DNA of 64,000 nucleotides from Pseudomonas sp. Q1-7 (GTDB lineage Bacteria; Pseudomonadota; Gammaproteobacteria; Pseudomonadales; Pseudomonadaceae). Where the stretch lies: NCBI RefSeq assembly GCF_028010285.1, contig NZ_CP116304.1:5348501-5412500 (forward strand). Reading direction: 5' to 3'. Below the pieces are notes generated by a model, which worked only from the letters and a program-made list of their open reading frames with translations, ran no database searches and was not told the origin of the DNA. The translations under genes were made by a program, and so were the position numbers. Below, one piece after another: positions 48,925 through 59,371 of the stretch (the first letter of the stretch is position 1; the number at the start of each line of letters is the position of its first letter).

Positions 48925-51900
48925 GCGTTGATCCGCTCCTGTTCAGGTTCCGCGCGCCGGGGCGGCAGGGGCGCGAAATAGCCGACGACCAGCAACAGCA
49001 CGCCGACGCCGATGAACGACACGATGCGCTCCAGGCCGCCACGATTGCCCAGCTCGACGAAGAACAGCTTGGCCACCACCAGGGCGATCAACACCGCGCC
49101 CACCAGCCAGAGCTCGCGGCGGGCCCGCAGGTGGCCGCCGACCATCAGGCCGAGGGCGATGCTGGTCCAGACGATGGACAGCCCGGCCTGCACCAGCATG
49201 GAGTCCAGTTGCGCGTCCACCTGGTAGGGCACGCTGCCCCAGTGGTGGGCACAGCGGAACACGGCGGCGGTGGCCAGGGCGAACAGCGAGACACCCGCCA
49301 CCGCCTGGGGCAGCCAGCCTGGCAGCGCCGACAGCCCGAAGCGCGGCAGGCACTCGCGTAGCCAGAGGCAGACACCGAGCAGGGTGAACAGCAGGCCCAG
49401 CTCCAGCGGATTGAGCAGCGGCAGGAAGGGCAGCGGCTCAGCGCCGCCGTCGCTCCAGGCGTTGGCGGCCCAGAACCAGGCGAGCATCAGCAAAGCCAGC
49501 GGCAGCGACGCCCAGAGGCGGTACTCGCGCGGATAGGCCGCCACCGGCCAGGGCAGGCGCGAGCGCAGCGCCACCAGCAGCAGCCAGGCGCTCGGTAGCA
49601 ACGCCCAGCCCAGCCAGCGCCAGGCGTTGTACTGTTCGGACAGCAGCATCAGCAGGTAGCGCAGTTCCAGCGCCAGCACGCCGAGCAGCAACCAGCAGCC
49701 CAGCACATGGGCGGCGCTGCGCGCACCGCTCGGCAACCACCCGTCCAGCCGGCGCAGGGCCCAGAGGTGCACGAGGAACAACGCGCCCCAGCCGGCCCAG
49801 CCAGCGTCCGCCGCCGGGTGATACTGCGGCTCCCAGGCAACCGCCAGCGCCGCCACCCCGGCCGGCGCCGGCAGCAGGCAGAGCAGCGCCAGCGCGCGCC
49901 ACTGCTCACGCCTGGCCAGCCAGACGCAGAAGGCAACGCTCGCCGCAGCCAGCAACAGGGCCAGGGGCACCTGCAGGCCGGGTTGTGCGAAGCGACCGAT
50001 CTCCGCCAGCCAGGCCAGGGCCCACCAGGCGGCGCTCCACACCAGCAGCACCTGCGCCAGGTGCGCGAGGCTGAGATTGCCCACGGCGGCCTCGTCGCGC
50101 GCCGCGCGTTGCAGGCGCCAGGCGCCCGCGAATGCCGCCAGGGCCAATACCGCCGGCGTCCAGAAGCCGGCATGGGCCAGGGGCCGCAAGCCCTCGTCAC
50201 TCAGATCGCCCAACAGCAGCGGGCTCACCGCGAGGAAGCTCATGCCCGCCAGCACTTGCAGGAACAGCCCGAACCAGAAGCCGGCTCGCTGCTGCAGGCG
50301 CAGGCTGAGCCAGAGGATCAGCAGCCCACTCCCGGCCCACACCGCGCTGGCGGTGCGCCAGGGCAGCACGAAGAGCACCGCCAGGTTGACGAACACCAGC
50401 CCCGCCAACAGCACCAGCGACAGTCCGCGCAGCAACCGCGCATCGTCGCGCGCCAGCGGGTCGCGAGCGGCCAAGACCATCCCGGCGATCAGCGCCAGGC
50501 CGATCAGCGAGGCCACCATCAGCCCGCGCCAGCCCGGCTCGGCTCCGCTGCCCAGGCCCGAGCCCTCCAGGTCGAGCAGGAACACCGCGCCACCGAGCAG
50601 TTGCACCGCGAACGCGCTGAACAGGAATGCCCGCGAGCCCAGCCGCAGTCCGGCGAAAAGTGTCGCCAGACCGGCCAGGGCCCAGGCGATGGCCGTGCCT
50701 TCGGACGCGAAGATCAGCGGCGCCATCAGGTAGAGGAAGGCCAGCCCGGCGCAGGCGAGCCCCGGTGCAAGACGCCGTTCCAGATCAGTGGCAGCCTCGT
50801 CCGGCGCACGGTGCAGGTGCCAGAACACGAACAACAGCGCCGCGCCCAGCATCAGCGCGCCCAGGGGCGAGCCGTCCAGCAGGGCCTCGCCGCCCTCGCG
50901 CACACCGCCCAGGAACGCCAGCGCCGCGCCGAACTGCAGCAACAAGGCGAAGGCCCGCGCCAGCGGACGCCCCTGGCGCAGGCCGAGCCAGTAGATACCG
51001 GCGCCCTCCACCGCCCAGGCGGCGGACGTCCAGCGGGCATCCAGCCCCAGCGGAATGGCCAGGCTGCCGAACACCACCCCCAGGGCCAGGCAGGTTTCCA
51101 CCAGCAACACGGCGCGGCCGGCGGTGCGCCCGGCGAGCCCGCGCGCCAGCAGGATGTAGAACAGCCCGAGGGCGAGGGCGCTGAAGGCCGCGCCGAACTC
51201 GATGTGGCGCACCAGTGCCACCTGCAGGCCGAAGCCGATGATCGGTGGGCCGAACAGCACGGTGCCATCCACCATGTCGCCCTGGCACGCGGACCAGCGC
51301 AGTAGCTCGCCGCGCGCCTGCGGCGCCGCCTCCGCCTCGGCCAGCTTGCGCCGGGCGAAGAGCAGGCCGATGCCCACGTACATCAGGAAGAACAGCACCA
51401 GGAAAGGCTCGGTGCTGGAAAAGAGGTCCGGCCGATAGGAACGCAGGCCCCAGGCGAATCCAATACCAAAGGTGCCGACGAAACCAACCAGGTTGAGCAG
51501 GCGCCAGGCCTTGAACCAGGCGATGGCGAAGATGCCGGCGTTGAGCAGCGCGAAATAGCTGAACAGCGCCACATGGTTACCGCTGCCGCTGGAGGTGAGG
51601 ATGGGCGCGGCGAAACCGCCCAGTGCCGCCGCCGCGGCCAGCCCCAGGGCGTCCTGGGCCACGGCGAGGATCGCCGAGAACAGCGTCACCGCCACCAGCA
51701 GGCCGAAAGCCAGCTTCGGGTCCAGCAGCGGGTGCAGGCGCATGGCGGCAAATACCGTCAGGTAGAGCACCGCAATACCCGCGCCCTGGAGCATCAGGGC
51801 GTAATTGGGATTGCGCCGGCGCAGCCACCAGCCGAGACCGAGCAGGACGACGGCGGCCAGCGCCACCCCCGCGTAACGCAACTCCACCGGCACCACCATG

Positions 51901-52499
51901 CCCTCGGTGGCATAGCGCAGCAGGAAGGCCAGGCCCAGGAACAGCAGCACGACCCCGATCCGCAGCACCGTGTTACCGCCGAGCAACCAGTCGCGGGCAG
52001 CGGCGATCCCCCGCTCCAGCAGCGAGGGTTCACGCGGCTTGCGCGGTGGCGGGGGTGTCTGGCGCGGCGCCCGGGGCCGGGCCTCGCGCCCCCAGTCGTC
52101 GGCGGCAGCCGGCGCGGCTTCGGCAGCCTGGGCGGGCTGCGGGGCGGCGGCGGGACCGGCCGGTTCCGCCAGCTCGGGCGGCAACTCCCAGACCAGCTCG
52201 GCGTCGTCGTCGAGGGCGGGCTCCGGCGGGCGCTCGGCCTGTGGCGCCGCCTCGGGCGGCGCGGCCCACCCCTGCTCCAGCTTCAGCAGGCGCTCGTGGA
52301 TGGCCTGGGTGCCCTTGTCGAAACGGGCGGTAAAGCCGGACAGCGCCTTGCGCAACTCGGCGTTCTCCCGCGCCAGCCCCTGGAGACGAATGGACTGCCC
52401 CAGTCCCAGCCCCATCAAGCCACCGAGCAGGGTACCGGTGACGCTTTCATCGATCCCGGCGCCGAAGGCCAGGCCAACCAGCATGAAAATCCATTGCAT
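48921..52499 (-). CDS. Large polytopic DUF2339 membrane protein
   Basis: This protein of about 1192 aa has an N-terminal coiled stretch and a Pro/Ala-rich linker with KPREPSLLERGIAAARDWLLGG. It is followed by more than 20 hydrophobic helices spread over about 950 residues. It fits DUF2339, of unknown function. The start is uncertain: the ATG at 52499 (MQWIFMLVGLAFG) fits the family, but lacks a clear ribosome site. An ATG at 52550 would add 17 residues. Confidence 0.82.
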   Translation of the reverse strand: MQWIFMLVGLAFGAGIDESVTGTLLGGLMGLGLGQSIRLQGLARENAELRKALSGFTARFDKGTQAIHERLLKLEQGWAAPPEAAPQAERPPEPALDDDAELVWELPPELAEPAGPAAAPQPAQAAEAAPAAADDWGREARPRAPRQTPPPPRKPREPSLLERGIAAARDWLLGGNTVLRIGVVLLFLGLAFLLRYATEGMVVPVELRYAGVALAAVVLLGLGWWLRRRNPNYALMLQGAGIAVLYLTVFAAMRLHPLLDPKLAFGLLVAVTLFSAILAVAQDALGLAAAAALGGFAAPILTSSGSGNHVALFSYFALLNAGIFAIAWFKAWRLLNLVGFVGTFGIGFAWGLRSYRPDLFSSTEPFLVLFFLMYVGIGLLFARRKLAEAEAAPQARGELLRWSACQGDMVDGTVLFGPPIIGFGLQVALVRHIEFGAAFSALALGLFYILLARGLAGRTAGRAVLLVETCLALGVVFGSLAIPLGLDARWTSAAWAVEGAGIYWLGLRQGRPLARAFALLLQFGAALAFLGGVREGGEALLDGSPLGALMLGAALLFVFWHLHRAPDEAATDLERRLAPGLACAGLAFLYLMAPLIFASEGTAIAWALAGLATLFAGLRLGSRAFLFSAFAVQLLGGAVFLLDLEGSGLGSGAEPGWRGLMVASLIGLALIAGMVLAARDPLARDDARLLRGLSLVLLAGLVFVNLAVLFVLPWRTASAVWAGSGLLILWLSLRLQQRAGFWFGLFLQVLAGMSFLAVSPLLLGDLSDEGLRPLAHAGFWTPAVLALAAFAGAWRLQRAARDEAAVGNLSLAHLAQVLLVWSAAWWALAWLAEIGRFAQPGLQVPLALLLAAASVAFCVWLARREQWRALALLCLLPAPAGVAALAVAWEPQYHPAADAGWAGWGALFLVHLWALRRLDGWLPSGARSAAHVLGCWLLLGVLALELRYLLMLLSEQYNAWRWLGWALLPSAWLLLVALRSRLPWPVAAYPREYRLWASLPLALLMLAWFWAANAWSDGGAEPLPFLPLLNPLELGLLFTLLGVCLWLRECLPRFGLSALPGWLPQAVAGVSLFALATAAVFRCAHHWGSVPYQVDAQLDSMLVQAGLSIVWTSIALGLMVGGHLRARRELWLVGAVLIALVVAKLFFVELGNRGGLERIVSFIGVGVLLLVVGYFAPLPPRRAEPEQERINA

Positions 52500-52760
52500 G
52501 CAGCGTGTTCTCGGAGGATTGAGCACCTGGGCCGCATCCATCGCAGCCACCCTTGGCCGGAAGCTACAGGCGAACCGGCGACTCCATAGAGACGCCTGTT
52601 GCCCGACTCACAGCTACAGCAATTTCCTATACCCCACCCTCAATGCAGCACAAATGCGGCAAGACGAAGAGAAATTTCACACTGCCCGACGGGAAACTGT
52701 TCACTTTTTCGCCGACATCGCTATGATGCCCGCCCCTCTCCCCTAGCCTGCTCGCCGACC

Positions 52761-53156
52761 ATGAAGACCATGATGATCGTCGGTGCCGACCTCGACCGGA
52801 CGGACACCTGGATCAAGTACGAAAAGACCATGTGCCACGCGTGCGCTTCCAGCTGCTGCACCATGCCGGTCGAAGTGCGTCTGAGCGACCTGATCCGCCT
52901 GGAACTGGTGGCCGAGTTCGAGCGTGGCGAGCCGCCGAAGAACATCGCCAAGCGGCTGATGAAGGACGGCGTGGTCGAGCGTTTCAACCAGAAGTCGGGC
53001 ATCTTCACCCTCACCCGCATGGGCAACAACGACTGCTACTTCCTCGACCGCAAGAGCCGTCTGTGCACCGTCTACGACAAGCGCCCGGAAACCTGCCGCA
53101 ACCACCCGCGCATCGGTCCGCGCCCCGGCTACTGCGCGTTCAAGCCGAAGGACTGA
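52761..53156 (+). CDS. YkgJ-type cysteine-cluster protein
   Basis: The 131-aa product resembles the YkgJ/zinc- or iron-chelating Cys-cluster family. Cysteines occur as CHACASSCC near residues 25-33, CYF near 92, LCTVYDKRPETCRNHP (100-115) and a last Cys in GYCAFKP. These probably bind a metal or an iron-sulfur centre. The biological role is unknown. It is monocistronic; the upstream gap (52500-52760) shows no other gene. Confidence 0.8.
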   Translation: MKTMMIVGADLDRTDTWIKYEKTMCHACASSCCTMPVEVRLSDLIRLELVAEFERGEPPKNIAKRLMKDGVVERFNQKSGIFTLTRMGNNDCYFLDRKSRLCTVYDKRPETCRNHPRIGPRPGYCAFKPKD

Positions 53157-53169
53157 GCGCGGCCACGCC

Positions 53170-54099
53170 CTAGCGGGTCATCTTCTTCACGAACACCACC
53201 ACGAACAGCGCAATGGTGAAGCTGCCGACGAAGGCCTCGAAAGCCGCCAGCGGCCGCGACAGGCCCAGCGGCACGATGTCGCCGTAGCCCAGCGTGGTGA
53301 AGGTCACCACGCTGTAGTACAGGCAGGCGCCCAGCTCCTCGAGGTTGGTGCGCAGGCCCTGGTCCAGGGAAAACGCCAGGCGCACCTCGCCGTGGTGGAT
53401 GCCCACCACGAAATACAACAGCGCGCACAGCAACACGAACCCCAGGGAAAACAGCACCACCCGCAAGGGTTGCTCGCCATAGCCGCAGAACAGGTCCACC
53501 AGCCAGGAGAAGAACCGCTGGCCGGACCAGCGCGGCATCTGCAGGCGACGCATCATCATCTCGCGGTAGAAGAAGCGCCCGGCATCCTCGAACAGCCCCG
53601 CCTTCTCCAGGTGGATGCGCAGGTTGCGGTACACCTCCTCGGCCTGCTGCAGCAGGTCCATCATCTGCGCCGGCTGGCGGTTGCGCTTCGCCTCGCGGGC
53701 TTCGCGCTCCTGCACCACCCGCTCGTCCCAGAGCACGTTGTCCAGGCGCGCGCCGTCAAGCTTGACCCCCAGCAAGTTGGCGTCGCGCAGGTCGGCGCAG
53801 TGCAGGTTGGCATCACGCAGGTCGGCCTTCATCAGCGATGCGCCGCGCAGGTTGATGGCGAACAGGTGGGCGCCGCGCAGGTCGGCACGGTAGAGATCGC
53901 TGCCGGAAAGGTCGTAGCCGGTATGGCTGCCCCGGTGCACCAGGTCCAGGCCGGCCAACTTGCAACGCTTCAGGCAGAACCCCTGCATCGGCGCGCCGCT
54001 GCGGGCCCGCGCCTCCAGGGCAGGGGCGAGCCCGGACTCGTCCGACTTGTCTCGCTTGGCATCCCGCCAGAACTCGTCCTCATGGGGGATGTCGAGCAT
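53170..54099 (-). CDS. Pentapeptide-repeat protein fused to a two-helix potassium channel
   Basis: The 309-aa protein begins with a soluble region containing about 15 pentapeptide repeats (residues 35-125, for example ADLRGAHLFAINLRGASLMKADLRDANL). After a charged helical linker come two membrane helices (about 215-235 and 275-300) around a pore loop with the filter TLGYGD. The pore is of the Ion_trans_2 type. The repeats could form a cytoplasmic gating or docking rod; this is inference. Confidence 0.85.
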   Translation of the reverse strand: MLDIPHEDEFWRDAKRDKSDESGLAPALEARARSGAPMQGFCLKRCKLAGLDLVHRGSHTGYDLSGSDLYRADLRGAHLFAINLRGASLMKADLRDANLHCADLRDANLLGVKLDGARLDNVLWDERVVQEREAREAKRNRQPAQMMDLLQQAEEVYRNLRIHLEKAGLFEDAGRFFYREMMMRRLQMPRWSGQRFFSWLVDLFCGYGEQPLRVVLFSLGFVLLCALLYFVVGIHHGEVRLAFSLDQGLRTNLEELGACLYYSVVTFTTLGYGDIVPLGLSRPLAAFEAFVGSFTIALFVVVFVKKMTR

Positions 54100-54145
54100 G
54101 TTGGCAAACCCAGGGTGGGGACTTTCAGCCTAGCCCAGGCGCTGA

Positions 54146-54183
54146 GTGGGAGCGATTCCAACTGCGCACGAATCTGCTCCCAC
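54146..54183. repeat. Single REP-like hairpin
   Basis: GTGGGAGCGATT and its imperfect complement ending GCTCCCAC form a stem-loop in the 111-bp gap between the DUF808 and channel genes. It has the same core as the other REP units in this window. Confidence 0.65.
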
Positions 54184-54210
54184 GGGATTGCGATGAGGGT
54201 GGACCATCAG

Positions 54211-55125
<915 letters not shown>

Positions 55126-55198
55126 GATGTGTCCTTGAAGGGGAAAGAAGGCGCCGCAGTCCGGCGAAGGCGAACTACAGACAAAAACGCCCCATCGG

Positions 55199-56971
55199 TC
55201 AACCCGGCGGAGCCTTTCTGCTCGCGCTCGCGCGCGCCCCGCTGACCACTTCCAGATCGCGCGGCTTGGCCTTGGGCTTGATCAGGCTGAAGTCGATCAG
55301 CGCCTTCGGCTGGTGGGGGTCGCCAATCAGCAGCGGGCGCGCCTGGAAGGCGGCGTTGACCACACTGCGGCTGGGGTCGAATTCGTCGAAGCGCAGCCCG
55401 GCCAGGTCCGCCCAGGTGTGGATGAAACTGGAGCTGCTATAGGGCCTGTCCAGGCTACCGCCAAGGGCCTGCGGATGCTCGGCGCGCCATTGCGACGAGC
55501 GCCAGAGCATGAAGGGAATGGTGTACATCGGCGCGGTGGGGGCCGCCTCGTTGCGGCCCAGCACCTGCGGATGCTCCGGGTCGAACACCGCCTCGCCGTG
55601 GTCCGACAGATAAAGCAGGAAGCCATTGGCGCGGCTGCCGGAGAGGCGCCCGATCAGGCTCGACACCACATGGTCGTTGAACAGCACGGCATTGTCGTAG
55701 CTGTTGTAGGTGGGCAACTGGTCGTCGGTGACGCTGGCCGGTACGCCCTGGCGGTCGGTGAAGCGCTCGTACTCCGACGGGTAACGGTACTGGTAGCTCA
55801 TGTGGGTGCCCAGCAGATGCACCACGATGAACTTGCGCGGTGCCGGGTCGGCCAGCACCTTCTCGAACGGCGGCAGCACATCATCATCGTACTGACGGGC
55901 GTTCTGGTTGCGGTTGTTGTTCAGGTAGAACTGCTCGTCCGCCTGCTTGGAGAAGGTCGTGAGCATGGTGTTGCGCTTGGTCAGGGTCTGCTGGTTGGTG
56001 ATCCAGTAGGTCTTGTAGCCCGCCTGCTTCATCATGTTCAGCAGCGACGGCTTGGTCAGGTAAAGATTGGGATTCTGCTCGTCGGCGAAGGTCAGCACCT
56101 GCTGCAGCGCCTCGATGGTGTACGGACGCGGTGTGATGACATTGTCGAAGACATCCAGTTGGTCACGGATGCGATCGAGGTTCGGCGTGGTCTCGCGCGG
56201 ATAGCCATAAAGGCTCATGCGCTGGCGGTTGGTGGACTCGCCTATCACCAGCACCAGGGTCGCCGGCAGGCCGGCGTTGGCGTCCTTGAAATTGGTCAGC
56301 GGCGCGATGCGCGCATTGCCCTGCAACAGGTCGTCCATCTCCGCCAGTTGCTGGCGATACTGCCGGAAACCCACCAGCAGCTGCCAGGGCACCGCCGGCT
56401 CCATGCGCTTCTCGAAACTGTCGCGGGCCGCCGCGAAGCTGATGTTGCCCAGACTCTGCTTGACCGCCGGATAGCCCACCAGCGCCGCCAGCAACGCCAG
56501 GCTCACGACCATCGCCTTGCCACGGGGCAGGTGCACCGGGCGCAGACGTGTCCACAGCAGCACGGCGCCGGCGGCATAGCCAAGGAAGGCCGGCACCATC
56601 CACCAGGCGAAATAGTGGGTCAGGTACTCCGAACCTTCGGCGACGTTCGACTCGAACAGGATGAAGATGACGCTCTGGGAGAACTCCTGGCCGTAGATCA
56701 GGAAATAACCGAAGGCCGGCAGCGACGCCAGCCAGAGCAAGGCCCCGAGCCCCGCGGCAATGACGCGGGTGCGCGCCGGAAACAGCAGCACCGGGATCAG
56801 CCACAGGCCACTGAGCAGGAAAGCCTGGCGGAACCCGGTGAAACCGCTGGTGCCGGTGACCTGGATCAGCAGTTGGGTAACGCCCGAGAAATACCAGAAG
56901 AAGAGAAAAAGCCAGCCCAGGCCGGCCCAATCGAAAGGCCGCGCCTCGGCCTTGGCTGCATCGAACTTCAT
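55199..56971 (-). CDS. CptA-like phosphoethanolamine transferase
   Basis: The 590-aa protein would transfer phosphoethanolamine to lipopolysaccharide. Five hydrophobic segments in the first 190 residues anchor an alkaline-phosphatase-like periplasmic domain with [19 protein letters not shown] (nucleophile region), [13 protein letters not shown] and [11 protein letters not shown] (metal ligands). The [15 protein letters not shown] form resembles CptA (core heptose) rather than EptA. The ATG at 56971 has GGGAG 9 nt upstream; 56977 is possible. Confidence 0.85.
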   Translation of the reverse strand: MKFDAAKAEARPFDWAGLGWLFLFFWYFSGVTQLLIQVTGTSGFTGFRQAFLLSGLWLIPVLLFPARTRVIAAGLGALLWLASLPAFGYFLIYGQEFSQSVIFILFESNVAEGSEYLTHYFAWWMVPAFLGYAAGAVLLWTRLRPVHLPRGKAMVVSLALLAALVGYPAVKQSLGNISFAAARDSFEKRMEPAVPWQLLVGFRQYRQQLAEMDDLLQGNARIAPLTNFKDANAGLPATLVLVIGESTNRQRMSLYGYPRETTPNLDRIRDQLDVFDNVITPRPYTIEALQQVLTFADEQNPNLYLTKPSLLNMMKQAGYKTYWITNQQTLTKRNTMLTTFSKQADEQFYLNNNRNQNARQYDDDVLPPFEKVLADPAPRKFIVVHLLGTHMSYQYRYPSEYERFTDRQGVPASVTDDQLPTYNSYDNAVLFNDHVVSSLIGRLSGSRANGFLLYLSDHGEAVFDPEHPQVLGRNEAAPTAPMYTIPFMLWRSSQWRAEHPQALGGSLDRPYSSSSFIHTWADLAGLRFDEFDPSRSVVNAAFQARPLLIGDPHQPKALIDFSLIKPKAKPRDLEVVSGARASASRKAPPG

Positions 56972-57159
56972 GAACATTCGCTCCCGTCGAGCCCTGACCA
57001 GTCGCCTGATCGAAAAGCAGGGAATATGGCTGCGAACGTGTGAAAAGTTCGTCAAAGGCAACGGGATCGGAACGGGTGGAACGCTGGAACCCTACGAGCC
57101 ACACAAAGCCCGCCTCTAAAAGGCCCCGACCCGCTTGGTCGCCCCGAATGCCAGCGGAA

Positions 57160-57345
57160 CATCCCTCGTCGCTGCACAGGCCTTCGATAAAACGCTGGCT
57201 AGTGCGAGCGGCAATGGCCTCGCGCACCAGGCGCTGCTCATAGAGGCCATCGCCCAGGCGCTTCTGTGCCGCATTGGGGTCGTAGCCGAGCTGGCCGAGC
57301 AGGTAGTCGGAGCTGCGGAATTGCTTGAGGTGGGGAGGAAACCAG
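57160..57345 (-). pseudogene. Fragment of FhaB/CdiA filamentous core
   Basis: Read on the - strand the frame gives LWFPPHLKQFRSSDYLLGQL, then GYDPNAAQKRLGDGLYEQRL and VREAIAARTSQRFIEGL. I recognise this as the conserved core segment upstream of the toxin region in Pseudomonas FHA/CdiA proteins. A TGA precedes it (57378-57380) and homology stops after SDEG, where a shifted frame continues. It is out of place, downstream of the cdiA tip. Confidence 0.65.
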
Positions 57346-57479
57346 AGGCTCCGTGCGGGGCGCCTCTGATTGTTGAATCAGCTGAATTGATAAAGAACGA
57401 TCACGGATTCACCGGAGATTTCATGCTTAAGCCGGGTAGGCCGGCACGCTGTGCTCATCTGGAACCTGAGCGGACAGAT

Positions 57480-57650
57480 AAACCGCCTGAAATTAGAGTA
57501 CAGAAAATAAATCTGCCCCCTTTTCCACTTACAACTGGATCAGGCCGCATCAATTCAACGATGGGCTACCGTCTGCGGTGGCCGAAGGAAAACTTAACTC
57601 ACTGTCCGGACTGGGTTGACCACTACAGCCAACTTTCAAATACCTACTGA
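57480..57650 (+). other. Possible remnant of an IS3-like element
   Basis: Within the 665-bp stretch lacking an intact gene (56972-57635), the + strand near 57545 reads RINSTMGYR, resembling the C-terminal motif of IS3 transposases, then loses frame. A tail TGTCCGGACTGGGTTGACCA nearby looks like an element end. This is weak evidence; the stretch otherwise holds the FHA fragment and the cptA upstream region. Confidence 0.25.
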
Positions 57651-57962
57651 CAGAACGACTTGGTACCTGTCAATAAAGCAAACATCCCCTACCTCACATT
57701 CGGGATAAACCCACTTCGCCCAATTATCAATTAACCATTTCTTCCTTATCCCGCGACCTTCTAAAGCCACGCACTCACAAGGCAATCGAATCAAAATCAA
57801 ACCGGCCTTATGACCTGATGAAACAACCAAAGCGTAAGGTGTCTCTTCATCTGACAAGTCAACAACCATCAAATCCACCTTCTCTTCATAAGGCCATCGC
57901 GCAGGAAGCCTCAAAATATTCCCGTTTCTAAGCTCCGCACTTTCCAAGTCCACCAACTTCAT
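57636..57962 (-). CDS. Imm45-like immunity protein
   Basis: The 108-aa product contains RLPARWPYEEKVDLMVVDL, SSGHKAGLILIRLPCECVAL and KKWLIDNWAKWVYPECEV, which resemble the Imm45 immunity family. The ATG at 57962 has AGGTGA 5 nt upstream, overlapping the stop of the E3-like toxin remnant. It would neutralise that toxin. It remains intact although the toxin is frameshifted, as expected for an orphan module. Confidence 0.7.
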   Translation of the reverse strand: MKLVDLESAELRNGNILRLPARWPYEEKVDLMVVDLSDEETPYALVVSSGHKAGLILIRLPCECVALEGRGIRKKWLIDNWAKWVYPECEVGDVCFIDRYQVVLSVGI

Positions 57963-57967
57963 CATAT

Positions 57968-58199
57968 TCACCTGACTTTTAATTCATGCCACCCCGATTT
58001 ATCAACGCTGTTCAATATTGGAGCCAGCCCCATATCAACCTCCCCCATATGCTTTCCTCTCGAGCTAAGCACTTCAAATCTCCCATGCTGAGTATCGACA
58101 GCATATATCTTTCCATCACCCCCCTATAAACATCTCGCCCATTAACTCTTGAAAGCTTATTATCCTTGACCATCCCGAACTCAGTAGCAACGTCATTAG
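57968..58199 (-). pseudogene. Orphan colicin-E3-like (cytotoxic RNase) domain, frameshifted
   Basis: The - strand encodes NDVATEFGMVKDNKLSRVNG, then RDVYRG, and after a shift DGKIYAVDTQHGRFEVLS, then SRGKHMGEVDMG and DKSGWHELKVR before TGA. The VDTQHGRFEV...GKHxGEVD pattern resembles the E3-type 16S rRNA-cleaving domain. The frame breaks at a run of six G near 58110; one more G would restore it. The 5' side is cut by the IS at 58200. Confidence 0.7.
58196..58199. repeat. Target-site duplication, left copy (TTAG)
   Basis: TTAG directly flanks the left inverted repeat and is repeated at 59368-59371 on the right. It fits the YTAR target of IS5-group elements. Confidence 0.75.
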
Positions 58200-58282
58200 G
58201 GAAACTCCGAACAAGTCAACGACGAGCAGTCGATTGGCGACCGAATCGCTTTTTAGCCCGGTCTTCGGCGACAGGCTTCACC

Positions 58283-58309
58283 AGAAACCCGGCTTTTGAC
58301 CGGGTTTCT
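58283..58309 (-). terminator. Hairpin after the transposase gene
   Basis: AGAAACCCGG (58283-58292) and CCGGGTTTCT (58300-58309) form a 10-bp stem 6 nt after the transposase stop, ending the IS transcript. Confidence 0.75.
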
Positions 58310-58314
58310 GCGTT

Positions 58315-59301
58315 TTACAGGCGCACCTCTCCCGTTTCAGCCAGCAACTCTCGGCGGGCCATCCATAGATTCGACAGGGCGAACAAGGTGACCAGTTGCG
58401 CGGTGTTCTTGGCCAGGCCCCGGAAGCGCACTTTGGTGTAGCCAAACTGCCGTTTGATCACCCGGAATGGATGCTCGACCTTGGCCCACACCTGCGCTTT
58501 TGCCTTCTCGATCTTGCGCCTCGCCTTGTACAGGGCACTGCGTTTGCTCAGCTGTTTGTAGGTGCTGCGCCGGGCGGCGATCTGCCAGATGACCTCACGC
58601 CCTGCATGCTCGGCACGTTTCTCCACCCCGGTGTAGCCCGCGTCGGCACAGACCACGTTCTCCTCGCCGTGCAGCAGCTTGTCGACCTGGGTGACATCGG
58701 CCACGTTGGCCGCCGTCCCCTCGACGCTGTGTACCAGGCCGGACTCGGCATCGGCGCCGATATGGGCCTTCATGCCGAAGAAGTACTGGTTGCCCTTCTT
58801 CGTCTGGTGCATCTCCGGATCACGCTTGCCTTCCCGGTTCTTGGTCGAACTCGGCGCATGGATGATCGTGGCATCGACGATGGTGCCCTGGCGCAGCGAC
58901 AACCCGCGCTCGCCCAGGTGGTCGTTGATCACCGCCAGGATGCCCGCGGCCAATCCGTACTGCTCCAGCAGGTGGCGGAAATTCATGATCGTCGTGTCTT
59001 CCGGGATGCTGCCCTGGGTCAGCGACAGCTGGGCGAACTGACGCAGCGAGGTGATCTCGTACAGCGCTTCCTCCATCGCCGGATCGCTGAGAGCGAACCA
59101 GTTTTGCAGCAGGTGGATGCGCAGCATGGTTTCCAGCGGATATGGCGGACGGCCATTGCCCGCCTTGGGGTAGTACGGCTCGATCAGCGACAACAGCCCG
59201 GCCCAGGGCACCACTTGCTCCATCTCCGCCAGAAAGCGCTCGCGCCGGGTCTGTTTGCGTTTGCCGGCGTACTCGGCATCGGAAAAGCTCATCTGGGTCA
59301 T
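58315..59301 (-). CDS. IS5-family DDE transposase
   Basis: The 328-aa product has the N-terminal IS5 domain (FLAEMEQVVPWAGLLSLIEP, RPPYPLETMLRIHLLQNWF) and the DDE_Tnp_1 core. Catalytic residues lie in VDATIIHAPS (first Asp), CADAGYTG (second Asp) and the C-terminal RRKIEKAKAQVWAKVEHPFR (Glu). It is full length with no stop, so it is probably active. Confidence 0.95.
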   Translation of the reverse strand: MTQMSFSDAEYAGKRKQTRRERFLAEMEQVVPWAGLLSLIEPYYPKAGNGRPPYPLETMLRIHLLQNWFALSDPAMEEALYEITSLRQFAQLSLTQGSIPEDTTIMNFRHLLEQYGLAAGILAVINDHLGERGLSLRQGTIVDATIIHAPSSTKNREGKRDPEMHQTKKGNQYFFGMKAHIGADAESGLVHSVEGTAANVADVTQVDKLLHGEENVVCADAGYTGVEKRAEHAGREVIWQIAARRSTYKQLSKRSALYKARRKIEKAKAQVWAKVEHPFRVIKRQFGYTKVRFRGLAKNTAQLVTLFALSNLWMARRELLAETGEVRL

Positions 59302-59367
59302 GCGACAGGGCTCAAGTTCTGCGGGGCGTCATTTCAGCAGATCGGTCGGCACTTTTCCGGAGTTTCC

Positions 59368-59371
59368 TTAG
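59368..59371. repeat. Target-site duplication, right copy (TTAG)
   Basis: This is the right copy of the 4-bp duplication flanking the IS5-group element. Confidence 0.75.

Larger units (their letters stand above)
58200..59367 (-). mobile_element. Complete IS5-group insertion sequence, 1168 bp
   Basis: Terminal inverted repeats GGAAACTCCGAACAAGT (58200-58216) and, inverted, GGAAACTCCGGAAAAGT (59351-59367) match at 15 of 17 positions. They bound one intact transposase gene and are flanked by a 4-bp TTAG duplication. The intact gene and duplication suggest a rather recent insertion. It sits between two orphan toxin fragments. Confidence 0.92.

Noticed and set aside
57135..57650. 171-aa open frame on the + strand
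   Set aside because: It crosses the antisense of the FHA fragment and IS-like scraps, with no coherent domain.
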